DNA of 64,000 nt from Cephalotus follicularis (GCA_001972305.1 BDDD01000084.1:124001-188000); one strand, 5' to 3'; counted from the first letter of the stretch, positions 51,187-63,140 are shown. Notes: generated by a model from the sequence alone, not told the origin. A program made the numbers and translations.

Positions 51187-51344
51187 CAACATGTTAACCA
51201 TAACCTTGAATGTGCTCAACAAGTCATGAAAAACCTTCTCATTAGGCAACTATTGCTGGTTGTGCTCAACATGTTAACCATAACCTTGAATGTGCTCAAC
51301 AAGTCATGAAAACATTGTCATTAGGCAACTCTTGTCGGTTGTGC
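51187..51344. repeat. 80-bp tandem duplication in the Copia-3 leader
   Basis: Copies start at 51187 and 51267, each beginning 'caacatgttaaccataacct'. The second differs by a few bases and a small indel. Confidence 0.92.
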
Positions 51345-52487
51345 AATAGCATAACCCCTGATCATTTTGTTTTGCCTCTAGATACATATGACCTTGAGTG
51401 TGCTCAACAAATCTTATGTATTCTAGTCAAACATAACCCACCATCAACATAAAGGTGAATAAGTGATAAGACCCTTGGATGTGGTCCAAACCGAATCTAA
51501 TCACAAATTCATCTCCATGTACAATCTCATGTTCTATTGATGAAAAATATTCTACTAGAATGCAAACCTTGAGTGTGCTCAACAAATTTACATCCTATAG
51601 GCATATTCACATCAATAGTGATGGAGGAAGGCAGCCACTGAATTCAATCTAGGATCCGTTTTATTATTAGTTTGATATTTCAGAAATGAGGGATTGCAAG
51701 GTCGATTAATTATTAGGCCAACCTTTTAATAATTACAAATTACAGGTGTATGGCATAAAAATGGAGAGGTCGTTGGAACCTCTTATATCACAAAAATAGG
51801 CATGCATCTCATATATATATAAATCCTAATGGTAGATCACGGATTCTAACTATTGCGGCTTTCTTGAGAGATAAACAAGCCACTGGTCTCATTCCTAAGT
51901 GTGATTATTACAAACATTCAACATATATCCCATACATGTCATGGGTCTTGTAACGTTCTTCGGGTCTTGTAATCTTCTTATCTTTGCTTCCATTGCGACT
52001 CTCGCTAATTAATTACAAGTTCCTCTAAAAGAAACCTCGATTTCAAATCGAAGGGAGTTATAAGGAGGATAAAGAATTAATAGATACAAAATCAAGAGAG
52101 AGAAAAGACATGCAAGTTCCAATAAAAAAATATTACAAATATTCTTATTAAAGTAATAAAAACACCAACAACAATTATAAATAATAAAACCATAAACTAG
52201 GTCAAATCCGTGAACTACCATCATGCAAAACATAATTCAATCTCATTGAATTATCAAATAAACATGATTGATATGCCTCTATAAATATAGACAGTTGATT
52301 TGGGTAATTAAAGAAACTAAAACTTTTTTGAAATTGAAAATTTTCATCTCATGGCACTATTCACTTTTCGAGATCGGAAACATTATTCATTTCTCGACCC
52401 ATACTATTCATTTTGGCTTGACTACACTATTCATATTGGGCTTGGTCCAACACTTGGACCCAAAGTGAATAGTAACTGCATTAGGGT

Positions 52488-52580
52488 TTGAAGCCCTAAA
52501 TCCTAGGGTTTAGGGTTTGAAACCCTAAGTCCTAGGATTTAGGGTTTGGAACCTTTAGGGTTTGAAACCCTAAAACCTAA
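52488..52580. repeat. Telomere-like TTTAGGG/CCCTAAA palindromic patch
   Basis: Repeated 'tagggtttgaaaccctaa' palindromes with interspersed 'tttaggg' units (plant telomere repeat unit) occupy about 90 bp of the Copia-3 leader. The units alternate in orientation, unlike a telomere array. Confidence 0.85.
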
Positions 52581-53292
52581 ACCATGCCACTTGTCACCTC
52601 ATGATCATCCTAACCATTAAAAGTGGATCTAGATTTAATCTTGCAAATGGTGTCATAAAGCCTCCCACCATCCTCCACTAACAAGACTTGCAAGATACAT
52701 ATTATGTTAAGGCCATACCTCCCATTTACACAAATAGACTAACCCATACTTGTGTCATGTAAGGCCATGCTTTGACCTTTAACACCCATGCTTATGTCAT
52801 ACAACTTAAATCATCACATGATTAATCCATGGGCATTTAAGACCACTCATCTTCCATTAATGGAAGGTTGTGGCCGTAGGTGGTGGACGAGGAAGGTGGC
52901 CGGCAATGATGGCATGGTGGCCGGTGGTGGTGGTTGGTGGCGGTCCCAAAAACAAAAGTTGTTAATTTTTCAAGCTCTTTCCAACCATATAAACCATTTT
53001 AAACAAATCAAAACACAACAAGCACTTACACACTACCATGACCGAAAATTTTAGGACCCTAGGGGAGGAGATATGTTGAGATTTTGGTAAAGATTCAAGA
53101 GAGAAAAATTCTCTACACATCCCCTTCTATGCAACCATGGCATCAAAATTAATAAACAAACCGCTTTCAAGTAAAAAAATTTCCATGACTTGTTTATAAC
53201 CCTAAGAACCAAAACAAGACAAAAACATCATTTAATCACCTAAACAATTCAAGCATATCAATCAACTAATAACCTAGTACCATTAATATATC

Positions 53293-53304
53293 TCTGATAC
53301 CGAT
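53293..53304 (-). other. Copia-3 primer binding site (initiator Met tRNA-like)
   Basis: On the - strand, next to the 5' LTR, lies ATCGGTATCAGAG. It is close to the initiator methionine tRNA complement TGGTATCAGAG with one mismatch. It identifies 53305-54947 as the 5' LTR. Confidence 0.75.
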
Positions 53305-54947
53305 TGCTGGAACTAATGTGCAAGAACAACAATCTTCTCAAAAATTTTGGCCAAAAAAAGGGAAAATAAGAAAAGGAAAGAGGTTCTCACATATTAGTCC
53401 ATCCAAGGCTCTATTAATGCATGTCTAGATTGTTACAAGCAAAAGATATCATCATGATAAAAGGAAAACTTCAAGAGACTTACATGTAACCCTAGTCTCT
53501 TTCTTTCAAGTCCCTCATCCAAGCTTGAACCACCAAAGTAGATGGCCTCTTTAGAAAGTCCACACCAAGATATCTCCAACTTCTCTCTCACTCTCTCTAA
53601 CCCACGGGTTTGGAGAGTCTTTTTGCTCTATTTCTCTTTCTTGTTATGTGCTAAAAAGACTTAGGCAAAATGTAAGACAACCAAGCCCTTTTATACCAAG
53701 ACATAAGTTGTCTTCCTTTGACCTAGTCAAATGTACATAGTTTAATGGTAAATCATCCACATGATTTAATTTAATCAATATAACAAACTAATTAATTTCA
53801 TTAAAATCAATGTTGGAGATCGTCACTTGTATTGTGTGCGACCCTATAGGTTCACCATTACGCTGATCGTAGAATAAATCGCGGATGCTGTGATTATCCG
53901 ATAAAATTTTTTTCAATCGCATGAAAAATATTACAACCGGCATTTCAAATTAAATAACTCTTTTACTTCTTTTAATTCACGAGACCGATTATCTGAGCGG
54001 TCCCAGATATTCTACTGATCAGCATCAACATCTAGCAATGCATCTGATCCCCGGGTAATGTGAATTTTAGCTTGAACCGTAAGATGGAGTTACGTGCATG
54101 TTTAGTCCCTCCACTGTCAATGCTCTCATTAAACCTAGGGTACGGATTATGTCAAGTCCTAATAGTTGAATTTACAAAACTTTGTGATTTTACGTTGTTA
54201 GCTACGTTATATTACAAGTGCCACTCTAATATGCATTAGTGATATCGGATACACTTCACGTTATCACTTCTATCCTGGCCAGGGATTAAACTTGCCAACG
54301 ACTAATCAACTTGAGCATAATCTCCCTTTACTGGGAGCGATGGATCCATTATTGCCTACTCACATATCTCCATACATAAACCTGCCACACCCAACCAATG
54401 TGTGTATACTCTCCATGCTTAGGTGACGTATTTAAGCATTATTAAAATGTAGCATCTTATGAATAAGACATCCAGTGGTGGCTCAATGTCTAAGGACGAC
54501 TTACACTGTTGTTATCAAGGATGTCTGCTTGACACGTAGTAAAACTCCATATAGACATCTCTTAAGCGAGTTACCTTCAGTGAACCCAATGAAAATTGGG
54601 CACCCACGTGTATACCATATAGTCACTACAAAATGACATGTGAGATCAGTCATCCTCTTAAACGAGTTGGTATAGGAAGTGTTTGTCTAACCGGATTGAG
54701 CATGCCCTAAGTTCCAATCCTCCGACCAGGAAGCTTTAAGAATAGATTTTAGCGAGGTTCCAGTTCTCAGATTTTGATCTCATCAGGAAATTTGTCCTCC
54801 AACTCCATTCTTAGGACATTCATTTGATTAAACATGCATTAAAGTAGTAAAATGAACTCATAGCCAAGATACTAGAAAATACATCTTTATTGAATATCAA
54901 AGATAAGTTTACAAGACTGCAATGGCTTACAGAACTTGTCCCTAACA
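53305..54947 (-). repeat. Copia-3 5' LTR (right copy)
   Basis: It starts TGCTGGAACTAATG and ends GTCCCTAACA, followed by the TSD CTTTC. It is 1643 bp long and the partner of 29438-31090. It has the copia box in - orientation near 54487-54503. Confidence 0.92.
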
Positions 54948-56531
54948 CTTTCGCTTTCCCGCCTCTTGCGATAGAGGCCTCGCTTCATTCCTCTTCCTCT
55001 TCCTCTCCTTCATCCACCAATACCACAACACGCTGATACAAAAAGGGAAGGAATTTTTCAGCAATTAGTTGGCTTAAAAAATGGGGAAGTAAGTAAGGGG
55101 AAGTGAAAACAAACCATTATTTGAACCTTTGAATATTCTTTGAAAGGAATTGCAGTTCTCCTAGCCTTTCATTTCTTGGTCTTCACCAATTTAGAACTCT
55201 CAACTTTACATTTCCTATGAGGAGAGGGTTCATCATCCTCGCATTGGGGGCCTCAGATTTTCACTCTTGAAGAAGCTTGGAATGCACTGACTTCTTCCCC
55301 CCTCCCCAATTGTATGTTCTTGTCAGCCCCATGGAAGCCATAAGTAAGGACCATGAAGGAAAACATAAAGATAGGTCCCTTGTGAGTATCGTTGGGGTAG
55401 GGAGGATCTCCGCTGATGCAGCTATAAAAACCTTATAAGATTTGAGTGCTGAATGCAAAAAAATTACCCAGGAATGAGCTACCTTGCCTAGTCTCCATTT
55501 TTTGGGAAATGTAAAGCTGGAAAAATCATGGAAAGCATTCAAAAAGGTGGTCCTGTTGAATTTCTCCACCATCTTATCAATGGCGCATGCACTAGGAAGG
55601 TGCAGGTGCACCCCTTGGTCGAACCCAAACTTACCCAAGTGAACCCCTTGATAGAGAAAGCACTATTCGTAGATTCATTTAAAGCCTCTTCGACCATGGC
55701 CACCACATAACCAGAGAAGAATACCAATGGCATTTCTTGATAAGTCCTGTCAGTAACCATCACCTATTGTGCTGATTACTCAGTCTAGCATAGAATATTT
55801 CACTATTGCTCCAAACCTTTTGGCATCAGCAACGAAAGGGCAGAAGCAAAAGTTGTCTTCCCTGTCCAACACACTTTTCAAGCTCCTAGACTTCTTAACC
55901 CCACACCATCGTAAGGCGCAAAAACTATACTCACCGCCATTCACCCCAGTGTTGGGATTAGCGAAATATGGGAATCACTCCCACATAAAAATTTGAAGGA
56001 AAGTGAAATCAATGAAAGAAAGATGGACATAGATTCCCATTAAATGTTCTACTGCCTCTCTATACATGTCCAAACGCTTATACAACGCACCCAGGAAAAC
56101 TTGAGCCAAACCAAAACTCATCCCGCAAGCCAACTTCACTACCATGGGAAATACTCGCTTGCTAACTCCACCATACAGATGACAAGGAAGAATGTATCTA
56201 GAAAAACACATGGATAAAAAAGGCAATGAGCTCCAATCAGGTCCCAAAACCATCACCTTCATAAGACTGACCATCTTCGTCTACTTCTTTGAAAAAGTAT
56301 CGAATCTAGCTATTGGAGGAAGGATGCTTGGGAAGGGAAGAAGAGACTGATTTGCCTTTAGGGACAATTTTAGAACAACACTTATCAGCCACTATTATCA
56401 GGTGACAGAGCTCGTTCACTGGTCTTTGTTCGCTTGCCAGGACCTGAAAATCTGAAAAGGCCATTTTCCCAAAAAGAGGGAGATGATACATAATCATGAT
56501 GTCATCAAGGGTAACAGTGAATGGACCCCTG
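54948..56531 (-). pseudogene. Plant mobile domain (PMD) gene, core part
   Basis: On the - strand the reading starts at RGPFTVTLDDIMIMYHLPLF (about 56530-56470), resembling the PMD opening. It goes on to FLSMCFSRYILPCHLYGGVS and VVKLACGMSFGLAQVFLGALY (about 56220-56070). Later it reaches GKFGFDQGVHLHLPSACAID and KFNRTTFLNAF (about 55640-55545), and an acidic glutamate run near 55000. PMD (aminotransferase-like, PF10536) occurs in MAIN-like nuclear proteins and in domesticated or mobile plant transposons. The N-terminal side is cut by a copia LTR at 56532, and the C-terminal side by Copia-3. Several in-frame stops and frame changes show it is dead. It could be a host MAIN-like gene or a transposon-borne copy; the sequence cannot decide. 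Confidence 0.72.
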
Positions 56532-58586
56532 TGTTGGGATAGCATGTGCATTCTCGTGCGTCTGAATCGAACCTTAGCACCACATTTCGTTTAAGGACTA
56601 CATAATGATGTTAAAGGGTGTACTTTTAAAATTTTCATGGCAGTAGAAGAAATTACACACCCCTAAACATTTAGGCAGTGCTAATTCCAATTCCAACACA
56701 TATACATGCCAAGGAACGCCACACCAATTCCATAATCCAATTATTATCACATACGGATCCTAATGTGATAATTACAATACAAAATGCAAAGAGACTAAGA
56801 TAAAAGCTATACCAACTATGGAGGCTCTTTCTATTTGTCGGTACTTGCTTGTAGTAGATCCTTTATAACACTCCAAGTCCTTCACACCTCCAAGATGCTA
56901 ATTCCCTTCCTTTTCTCCAAGGAAAAAAATCGGCAGCCCCTCAAACAAGAAACCCTAATTTTCTGGTTTCTAATTCAAGCTTCAATTATACCATTTAAAT
57001 CTTCCCAAGACAATAGATGTCTCAAAAGATAGCTAGTTGTGTAAGAGCTTACACCCTAACCTAAATTCCAAGAAGGGTAAAACAAAATTGACAAGAGTTT
57101 ATCAAAATTGTTCCACCCTAAGTAGCTACTAGGCCCTTGGTGAACAAAATCAAAGAAGGGAGTTGGAGAAATTCAAGCTCCAAGCTTGAGAATTTTGGAA
57201 AAGATGAAGCAAACCCTAGGAACCTTTCTTTTTCTCCCTTTTCTCTCTTGAATTTGGCTGGTATGAATAATATAGAGAGTTCTTTTATGTTCTCATGCCT
57301 TCTAAAGGTTTCTAACCATTCTATAGATTAATTAGTAAGATTAAGTGAGGTAGTGACATATGTCAACCATCCAATGGTGACACATCTCACAAAATCTACT
57401 AATAAATATATGATTTTATAAACATCACCAAGATATAAATGTCCAAAATTTATTGAGATACCATTCTTGGTCAAGGACCCTAAAATCTCGGTTATTATCG
57501 GCAGTTTTGATAAATTATCGAAATGCCCCTAGGGTTCGATTAAGTCATTCTAAATAGTCTCAAACCTATTTAAAATACTCCCAGACCAATATCCAATATT
57601 ATCCAAGTAAGAAATTAATCCAATTAATTTTCTCATAATTTATCACACACCGCCGTAACGCGTGACTTTTCCTGTTGTCAGTTCATGTGTAATATTATCT
57701 CTCGTCATACTTGGACCCGACTGAGGTCTAGGGTAAAGATATGTGTCAACCTTAGTTTTACCTCAGTGGTTAAAATATCTAATCATTACTAGGACCTTTG
57801 GTAGACCTCCCTGGAAATCCAATTTTCAGTCCACCTCAACCTTGGCCAAGGATTTCAACAGTCCACAGCATAATCAGACTAAATTATGGCTGATCACCTT
57901 CGCTCGTGTGTGAAGATCCCATATTGCGCACTCCCTTATATTCGTACAGATTCCATCTAGCCCAAAGACCACTCGATTGTCAGTCCCGTGAAGAGTAAGG
58001 TGGACATCAAAACAAGACAGTCTCTATACAATATAGAGCAATCGCTCAGGTCTAAGGATCAAATGAGTTCTCCACAAACTCGCTAAGTGTTCAACACTTA
58101 TACATAACCGCAACATGTAGGAATCACTACTAGTACGAGAATAGCGACTATCCAAATAGTGTTTCCTAAGCGGGTTCTGTTCAGTGTACACGCTCCCAGC
58201 GTGGGCCCCGCACTTGCCCTAGTGTTCCCCATACATGGTAGTGAGAGTCTCCATCCTCCCCTTTCGAGAGCAGGCAACATGCACGCAAGTCTATCCAGTT
58301 CACAAATGCCCAATAAGTGAACCTATGACTTGAAACTAATTCGACACAAGGAATAAAGTAGTCAATCTCATTGCCTCCATGCTTGGCTTCCAACCTTATG
58401 TCAGGACATCACAAGTGTAAGTAGGTAAATTAGTCTACTTCAATTATGTGATAAAACACAAGTGATTATGCCATAAATAATATAAGCAATAACACATGTC
58501 ATATAAATGAAAAAAGACTATTTATACACTGATAAGTCCCAATACATAAGCCCATCCAATGGCTTGTTGGGTCACCCTATCTAACA
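56532..58586 (-). repeat. Copia LTR (Copia-4), about 2.05 kb, with adjoining purine tract
   Basis: It begins TGTTGGGATAGCATG (left) and ends TCTAACA (58586). The next bases, AATCTCCCACTTGACC including the last LTR base, read on the - strand as a copia purine tract leading into TGTTAGATAGGG. That makes it a 3' LTR rather than a lone solo LTR. The flanks CCCTG and ATCTC do not match, which agrees. On the - strand it carries GATCCTTAGACCTGAG (about 58045-58062), the copia LTR box. The left boundary rests on the TG...CA rule and on where PMD similarity stops. The internal part of this element was not found. Confidence 0.68.
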
Positions 58587-58685
58587 ATCTCCCACTTGAC
58601 CCTCAAGTCATGCACTCCTATAGCCTAAGACAATTGTGTAAGCCCTATATATTGTGTAAATTATTTTGGAAATAAATGATGTTAT
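58587..58685. other. Short segment between the Copia-4 LTR and the CACTA element
   Basis: The first 15 bases form the purine tract of the neighbouring LTR. The rest, AT-rich, has no recognisable coding. Before the CACTA insertion it continued at 62782. Confidence 0.5.
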
Positions 58686-58990
58686 CACTACTAAAAAACA
58701 AGTAAACAGCGAGGGCACTTCCCCTCGCCACCCCCTCGCCATTGACTCAACGACGAGGGTATGGAGAGGGGAAGAAACCCTTGCGGAATACCTCCTCACC
58801 ATCAACATGGCGAGGGTGTGGCAAGGGCACGGCGAGAGTGCCCTACCCTCACCGTAGATTTCCCTCGCCGTGTGCGAGGGTATGGCCGTCATCTGCTCAG
58901 TACACGCCTCTACCCTCACCAACCCTTATCGTCTAGGATTCCTGCAGAATGGTGAGGGCATTACCCTCCCCATGCCCTCTCCATTTTGCA
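58686..58990 (+). repeat. CACTA left TIR and subterminal repeat zone
   Basis: The TIR (58686-58716) is followed by about a dozen GCGAGGG, GGCGAGGG or CCCTCGCC motifs in both orientations up to about 58985, often as inverted pairs such as 'ccctcgccgtgtgcgaggg' near 58862. In the family these bind TnpA. Confidence 0.88.
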
Positions 58991-59169
58991 GTTTCTACTG
59001 ATGGATTTATCAGCAGAATCCATCCCCATATCCAAGAAAAATCTGCAATTCATTTTTCAGCAGCAATCACAATAACAGTTTATATTTCAATTGTCCAATG
59101 AACTCCATCCATAAATACTCAATGGAGCATTTCATTCACATTAAGGTAACAAAACAATGTAAATGAACT

Positions 59170-60842
59170 TTATAGCGTATTTATAAAATGTGTAATAAGT
59201 TTACAAACAGTCTTAAACTGTGTCAAAATCAACAAACTACGACTCGTCATTGCTATGGTCCGAGTCTGGTGATAGCTGGGAGGGGGGTACCGGTTCTGCG
59301 ATGAACTCTGATCAGATGGTGTACATATGGACTGATACCCCATATGAGTGGCCATCATATGAGTCATTTGAGCCATAAAACTCTCCAACGTCGTCTGCAC
59401 CTTGGACACATGTTGTTGTAGCTCTGAGACCTTCTCGCGAACACCTGCGTCCGTCCCTGGGCTAGCCTCTGATGGCTGTGAAGTGAAAGGGCGACTCTGA
59501 CTTCCCATTCCCGACTGAGCAGAGCGAAGTTCTTGTGGTAGCATCTTCGTGGAAGTCATGTAGTTCCCAAATTCATGGATCTTACCCTTTTGCGGACCTC
59601 CTGTCGCCTCTGTCCATGCCACGACGTTGAAGGGAGCCGACCTACTAATACCGTCGGGTCCCTCCACAGTATCTGACCTGCTAGCAGCCTTGTACTTCTC
59701 CTATAAAATATACAAGATTAATCAGTTAAGTAATTGACATATAAAGGGTAATTGACATATTCATTACAGTTTGTGACTCACCAGCCTCTCCACTACAATA
59801 TAAGGTGGAAGTTTATCCTCCCCCGCCCTCTGATGGGTATCGTAAAATACGTCCTCAAAATTTTTTTTCCTTAGCCTCCTACAAGTCAAATGTTATTTTG
59901 AATAAGTTTGAAACACAAATTAAGTTTATTAATCACCATAATTACAAATGAAGTTTGTTACTTACCCCAATCTTAAGTTGTCTTGCCATCGTGTAACTAC
60001 CGCTAGTGTAGGTAGTCTGTGTTTCGTTCACCATATTGGCTACATTTGTTCTTGCCCGCTTCTGAAAATCCTCAGGGCTCATCTGACACTCACTAGCTTC
60101 TGTCATTACCTTCTTCCTATAGTTACCCATCCACTTCGGGTAATTTTCTTGCACGTAACTATGGAATGCAGGCCTGTTGTGTGCATTAGATAACAGAAAG
60201 TGGAAGTAGTCCTACAAAACATCAATGTCAAACAACGAAAATAAAAATATTTTGAATAATATTAATTGTTAACTGCAACAATTTTACTCACTAGTAGCTT
60301 CTCCCATAGTAGTTCCTTCTCTGAATCTGGCCATTGGCTCCACGTGGTCTGTGGCTGCAGTATTCTGCCTTTGATGATGGATGCTATGGTGTTCTTCATG
60401 TCCATCTCCTCAAAACACTTGTAATTAAACAAATATTAACACCAACATGATAGGTTAGTTTTAAAAAACTGTACTTAAATTACTAGTTACTTACCCATTG
60501 GCACTGATATGCTGAATAGGCCTAGAATCCTCCAACCCCTACTGGGGCAAGTTCGCCCCCCTACTAGCTCCCCTCGTCCATCGCTAATGGGAGCCTAATT
60601 CAAAAGCATGGATATGTTTGATTGTAAACATGTATAAAAAAAATATAACAAAAAAGCTTCGATAATACGAAAAACAGTTTAAGGTCAAATATCGTGACAT
60701 AACAAATTTTCTTACTAGCACTAGGAACATTGGTATCCTACTCCCGTGTGTCTAACTCCATGGAGTCCGACTCGGGACGCGTAGATCCATATGGTGTGGT
60801 GGAATCTCCAGGAATAGAGGAACGTGTGACCCTGCGCGGCAT
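59170..60842 (-). pseudogene. CACTA TnpA-like gene, Ptta/En/Spm transposase (Transposase_24) family
   Basis: It is a spliced gene on the - strand. The best exons are 60417-60292 (CFEEMDMKNTIASIIKG ... WSQWPDSEKELLWEKLL), 60211-59966 (DYFHFLLSNAHNRPAFHSYV ... FQKRARTNVANM ... ARQLKIG), 59878-59782 (FEDVFYDTHQRAGEDKLPPY) and 59700-59170 (SAPFNVVAWTEATGGPQKGK, then a helix rich in E/Q). The junctions have good AG acceptors and GT donors (GTGAGT, GTAAG, GTGAGT). A possible first exon starts at ATG 60842 (MPRRVTRSSIPGDSTTPYGS) but meets a stop at 60740. A second weak exon lies near 60594-60495. An A8 run at the start of the 59878 exon leaves it out of frame. In the family this protein binds subterminal repeats. 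It looks decayed here. Confidence 0.8.
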
Positions 60843-60849
60843 ATCTGCA

Positions 60850-62219
60850 AGAACTCACCACCAGTGATGATATGTTTATAGTAGCAGTGGTCAAGGACAT
60901 AAAGACCATAGATGGTAGAGTTGTATGGAGCATAGATTCAAGGAAGAGACTTTAATTATGGATTTTATGTTATGTATGGTTTTGTATTGTAATGAAATAG
61001 TTGTATAATTCTTATGCTTGTTATGTAAAAGATTTTTGAGAATTATGGAACCCTTGGTATGATATGATATTGTAATGTATTGATGTTAAGTATGGTTGAA
61101 TGAACACGCACATATGTTTTGTTAAATTTTAAAGTTATTATGATTTTTTGCTTGTATGGAATAGACTTACCTAATACCCGACTCATGGATTAAGGACTGA
61201 ATGAGTTTGGGTGATGTCTTGGACCACCTACAGGTTTGAAGTGTCACGGTAATTGACTGGAATGACAGATCGGTCGACTACATAAGGTGTCCATACCCAC
61301 TCCAAGTCTGGAATATGAGGCAGTCAACTGCCTTTTTGTGAAGAAGTTGGCTGGTCTAACGGGAAAGACAAAAGAAAAAATTTCAAATCAAACTCTAGCT
61401 TTTAGCCTCCAATTTTCAACCTAATGGAAACAAAACTCAATTAAACGCTTATAAACAATAACCCAACCCCTTTAACAAGATTTTGAAACCAATTAGACAT
61501 GGATTCAATAATGAATTTAAAAGAAATTGAATTTTCTTATAAAACAAGAAAAACTTAATCAAAGCTCGTTTTAATGGTGCAAACTCAATTCATTGCACAC
61601 AAACCACTACACAATGATCAACACACACTCAATAAATATAGTATTTTCATGTCATTTCATCAATCAAATGAATTCAAAGGATATAGCATATCCCACCTCA
61701 AAGAAAAAGCTCCAATAACTTCAATGAATAACAAGCAATCTCAATTAACAAAGCAAGCAACCCAATTCAATCACCTAGCTCCAAGCATTACAATTCCTCT
61801 CCAATAATTTTTTGTAGAAAGAAACCCTTACTCTATCTATACTCTCTAATGGCGCTTGCTCATAATAGAATTTACACAGTTATTGACTCAATAAAAACCT
61901 TCAGTTCAACATGAAATACCATACAATGAACATAGTGCAATTATTCACTTCAGTCAATGTGCGGTACAGTATGATAAAACTATATACAATAGCATTCGAA
62001 GGATGAAATGCATAGGAAAAAGAGGATCTCACGGATCCGGTCTTCGCACAATCCTTTTATCTTTTACAATTTTTTTCTAGTCCAACCCCTAATGTTGATG
62101 TTTGTTTAAGTCGACTTTAAATTTTACTAAAAGTTTCTAAACTTGTCCTTTTTATTAATCTTGTGATACAAAATATGTTACATGTTAACCCAATAATTAT
62201 ATCAACAAATCTTGAGCAA

Positions 62220-62268
<49 letters not shown>

Positions 62269-62330
62269 TATATATTTTTATTTATTTATTTATAAACTGA
62301 TTATATATATATTTATATTTACAGATTTAT
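60850..62330. other. Non-coding interior of the CACTA element
   Basis: About 1.5 kb is AT-rich with no coherent coding on either strand. A patch at 61240-61370 ('cagtcaactgcc', 'ttggctggtct') faintly recalls the CAGTCGACTG motifs of the Gypsy-1 LTR and may be a small LTR remnant. I cannot show that. An (AT)n run lies at about 62222-62275. Confidence 0.5.
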
Positions 62331-62449
62331 ACTATAAAATCCAACAAAATCGGTGACAATACCTGGAATCCAAGCTTGGAGGTTGGCTGGAGGAGAAGAA
62401 AGAGAGCAGCAGCGGTGAGAAAAACCGGATCGGCGGTGAGAGAGAGAGG

Positions 62450-62450
62450 A

Positions 62451-62492
<42 letters not shown>

Positions 62493-62781
62493 GAGAGAGT
62501 GAGAGAGAGAGAGAGAGAGCGGCGGGAGGAAGAGAGAGTGAGAAAAGGAAATAGGAAGAAAAAAAAAAGAAAGTGCCGTGTATGTAGGTATAGGAAGCAG
62601 TGAGGGCATGGCGAGGGCAATAAGTGCCCTCGCAGTGTATTTCGAGCGTTGCGAGGGCATGGCGAGGGCAAAAGTGCCCTTGCCATGCCTTTTTAAAAAA
62701 AATAAAAAAAAAATCTCAACAGCGAGGGGATTCAAGTACCCTCGCCATACGCCCTCGCCGTTGACTGTTTTTCTTGTAGTG
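62450..62781 (-). repeat. (GA)n run, right subterminal repeats and right TIR of the CACTA element
   Basis: A purine-rich (GA)n tract (about 62435-62545) is followed by GCGAGGG motifs (62600-62765; for example 'ggcatggcgagggcaa' twice) and the TIR at 62751-62781. Serine/leucine open frames across the tract on the - strand are artefacts. Confidence 0.88.
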
Positions 62782-63140
62782 TATGTTATATATTGTAGAA
62801 TGGTGGGTTGGGCTTAACATTATTTTCCTCCTCTTATTGGGATGAGCTGGATCATGGGAAATGAATGTTGGACCAGTCATTGAGAGTAAGGCGACATGAG
62901 GCGCATTTCTAGAGCCTTTCGCTCAAATAAAAAGGAGATATTTGTGGCAAAAAGGGACCACCTCTCTCATAATTCAGGAAAAGAGACAAAGGATTACCTT
63001 TGTATAGGGAGTTCGATACACTCTCTCAGCTCTGACTTTATCTTCTCATCTCTGGAGCAAGAGGGAGATAGTGAGAGAGCAAAATTGAGAGAAAAATCTC
63101 AGTCTTGTGTGAAGAGGGAGTCATGAACTCGCAGCAGTAA
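62782..63140. other. Flank of the CACTA element, unassigned
   Basis: It continues 58587-58685 across the CACTA empty site. It is purine-rich in its second half. It has some look of a plant LTR or 5' leader ('agagaaaaatctcagtcttg') but no defining end or match in the window. No gene was recognised. Confidence 0.4.

Larger units (their letters stand above)
50974..53292 (-). other. Copia-3 leader, about 2.3 kb, non-coding
   Basis: This is the untranslated region between primer site and gag ATG. It is long for a copia element. Near gag it matches the Copia-1 and Copia-2 leaders. It carries an 80-bp tandem duplication (51187-51344), four copies of a short hairpin motif (51178-51590), a TTTAGGG-rich palindromic patch (about 52488-52580) and a GGTGG-rich patch (about 52870-52945). 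I saw no convincing gene in it. Confidence 0.75.
58686..62781 (-). mobile_element. CACTA (En/Spm) DNA transposon, 4096 bp, probably non-autonomous
   Basis: It starts CACTACTAAAAAACAAG and ends with the inverted counterpart (TTCTTGTAGTG). The terminal inverted repeats match at about 25 of 31 bases. The 3-bp TSD TAT lies at 58683-58685 and 62782-62784, as CACTA elements make. Subterminal zones at both ends are packed with GCGAGGG/CCCTCGC motifs, the usual transposase-binding arrangement. It carries one spliced Ptta/En/Spm-type gene on the - strand and no DDE (TnpD/Transposase_21) gene, so it would depend on a relative for movement. Confidence 0.93.

Noticed and set aside
60721-60933. 70-codon open frame upstream of the CACTA gene
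   Set aside because: It overlaps the possible first exon in another frame, and nothing recognisable is encoded.
62319-62735. Serine/leucine-rich open frames of 119 and 138 codons
   Set aside because: They arise from a (GA)n tract near the CACTA end and are low-complexity artefacts.
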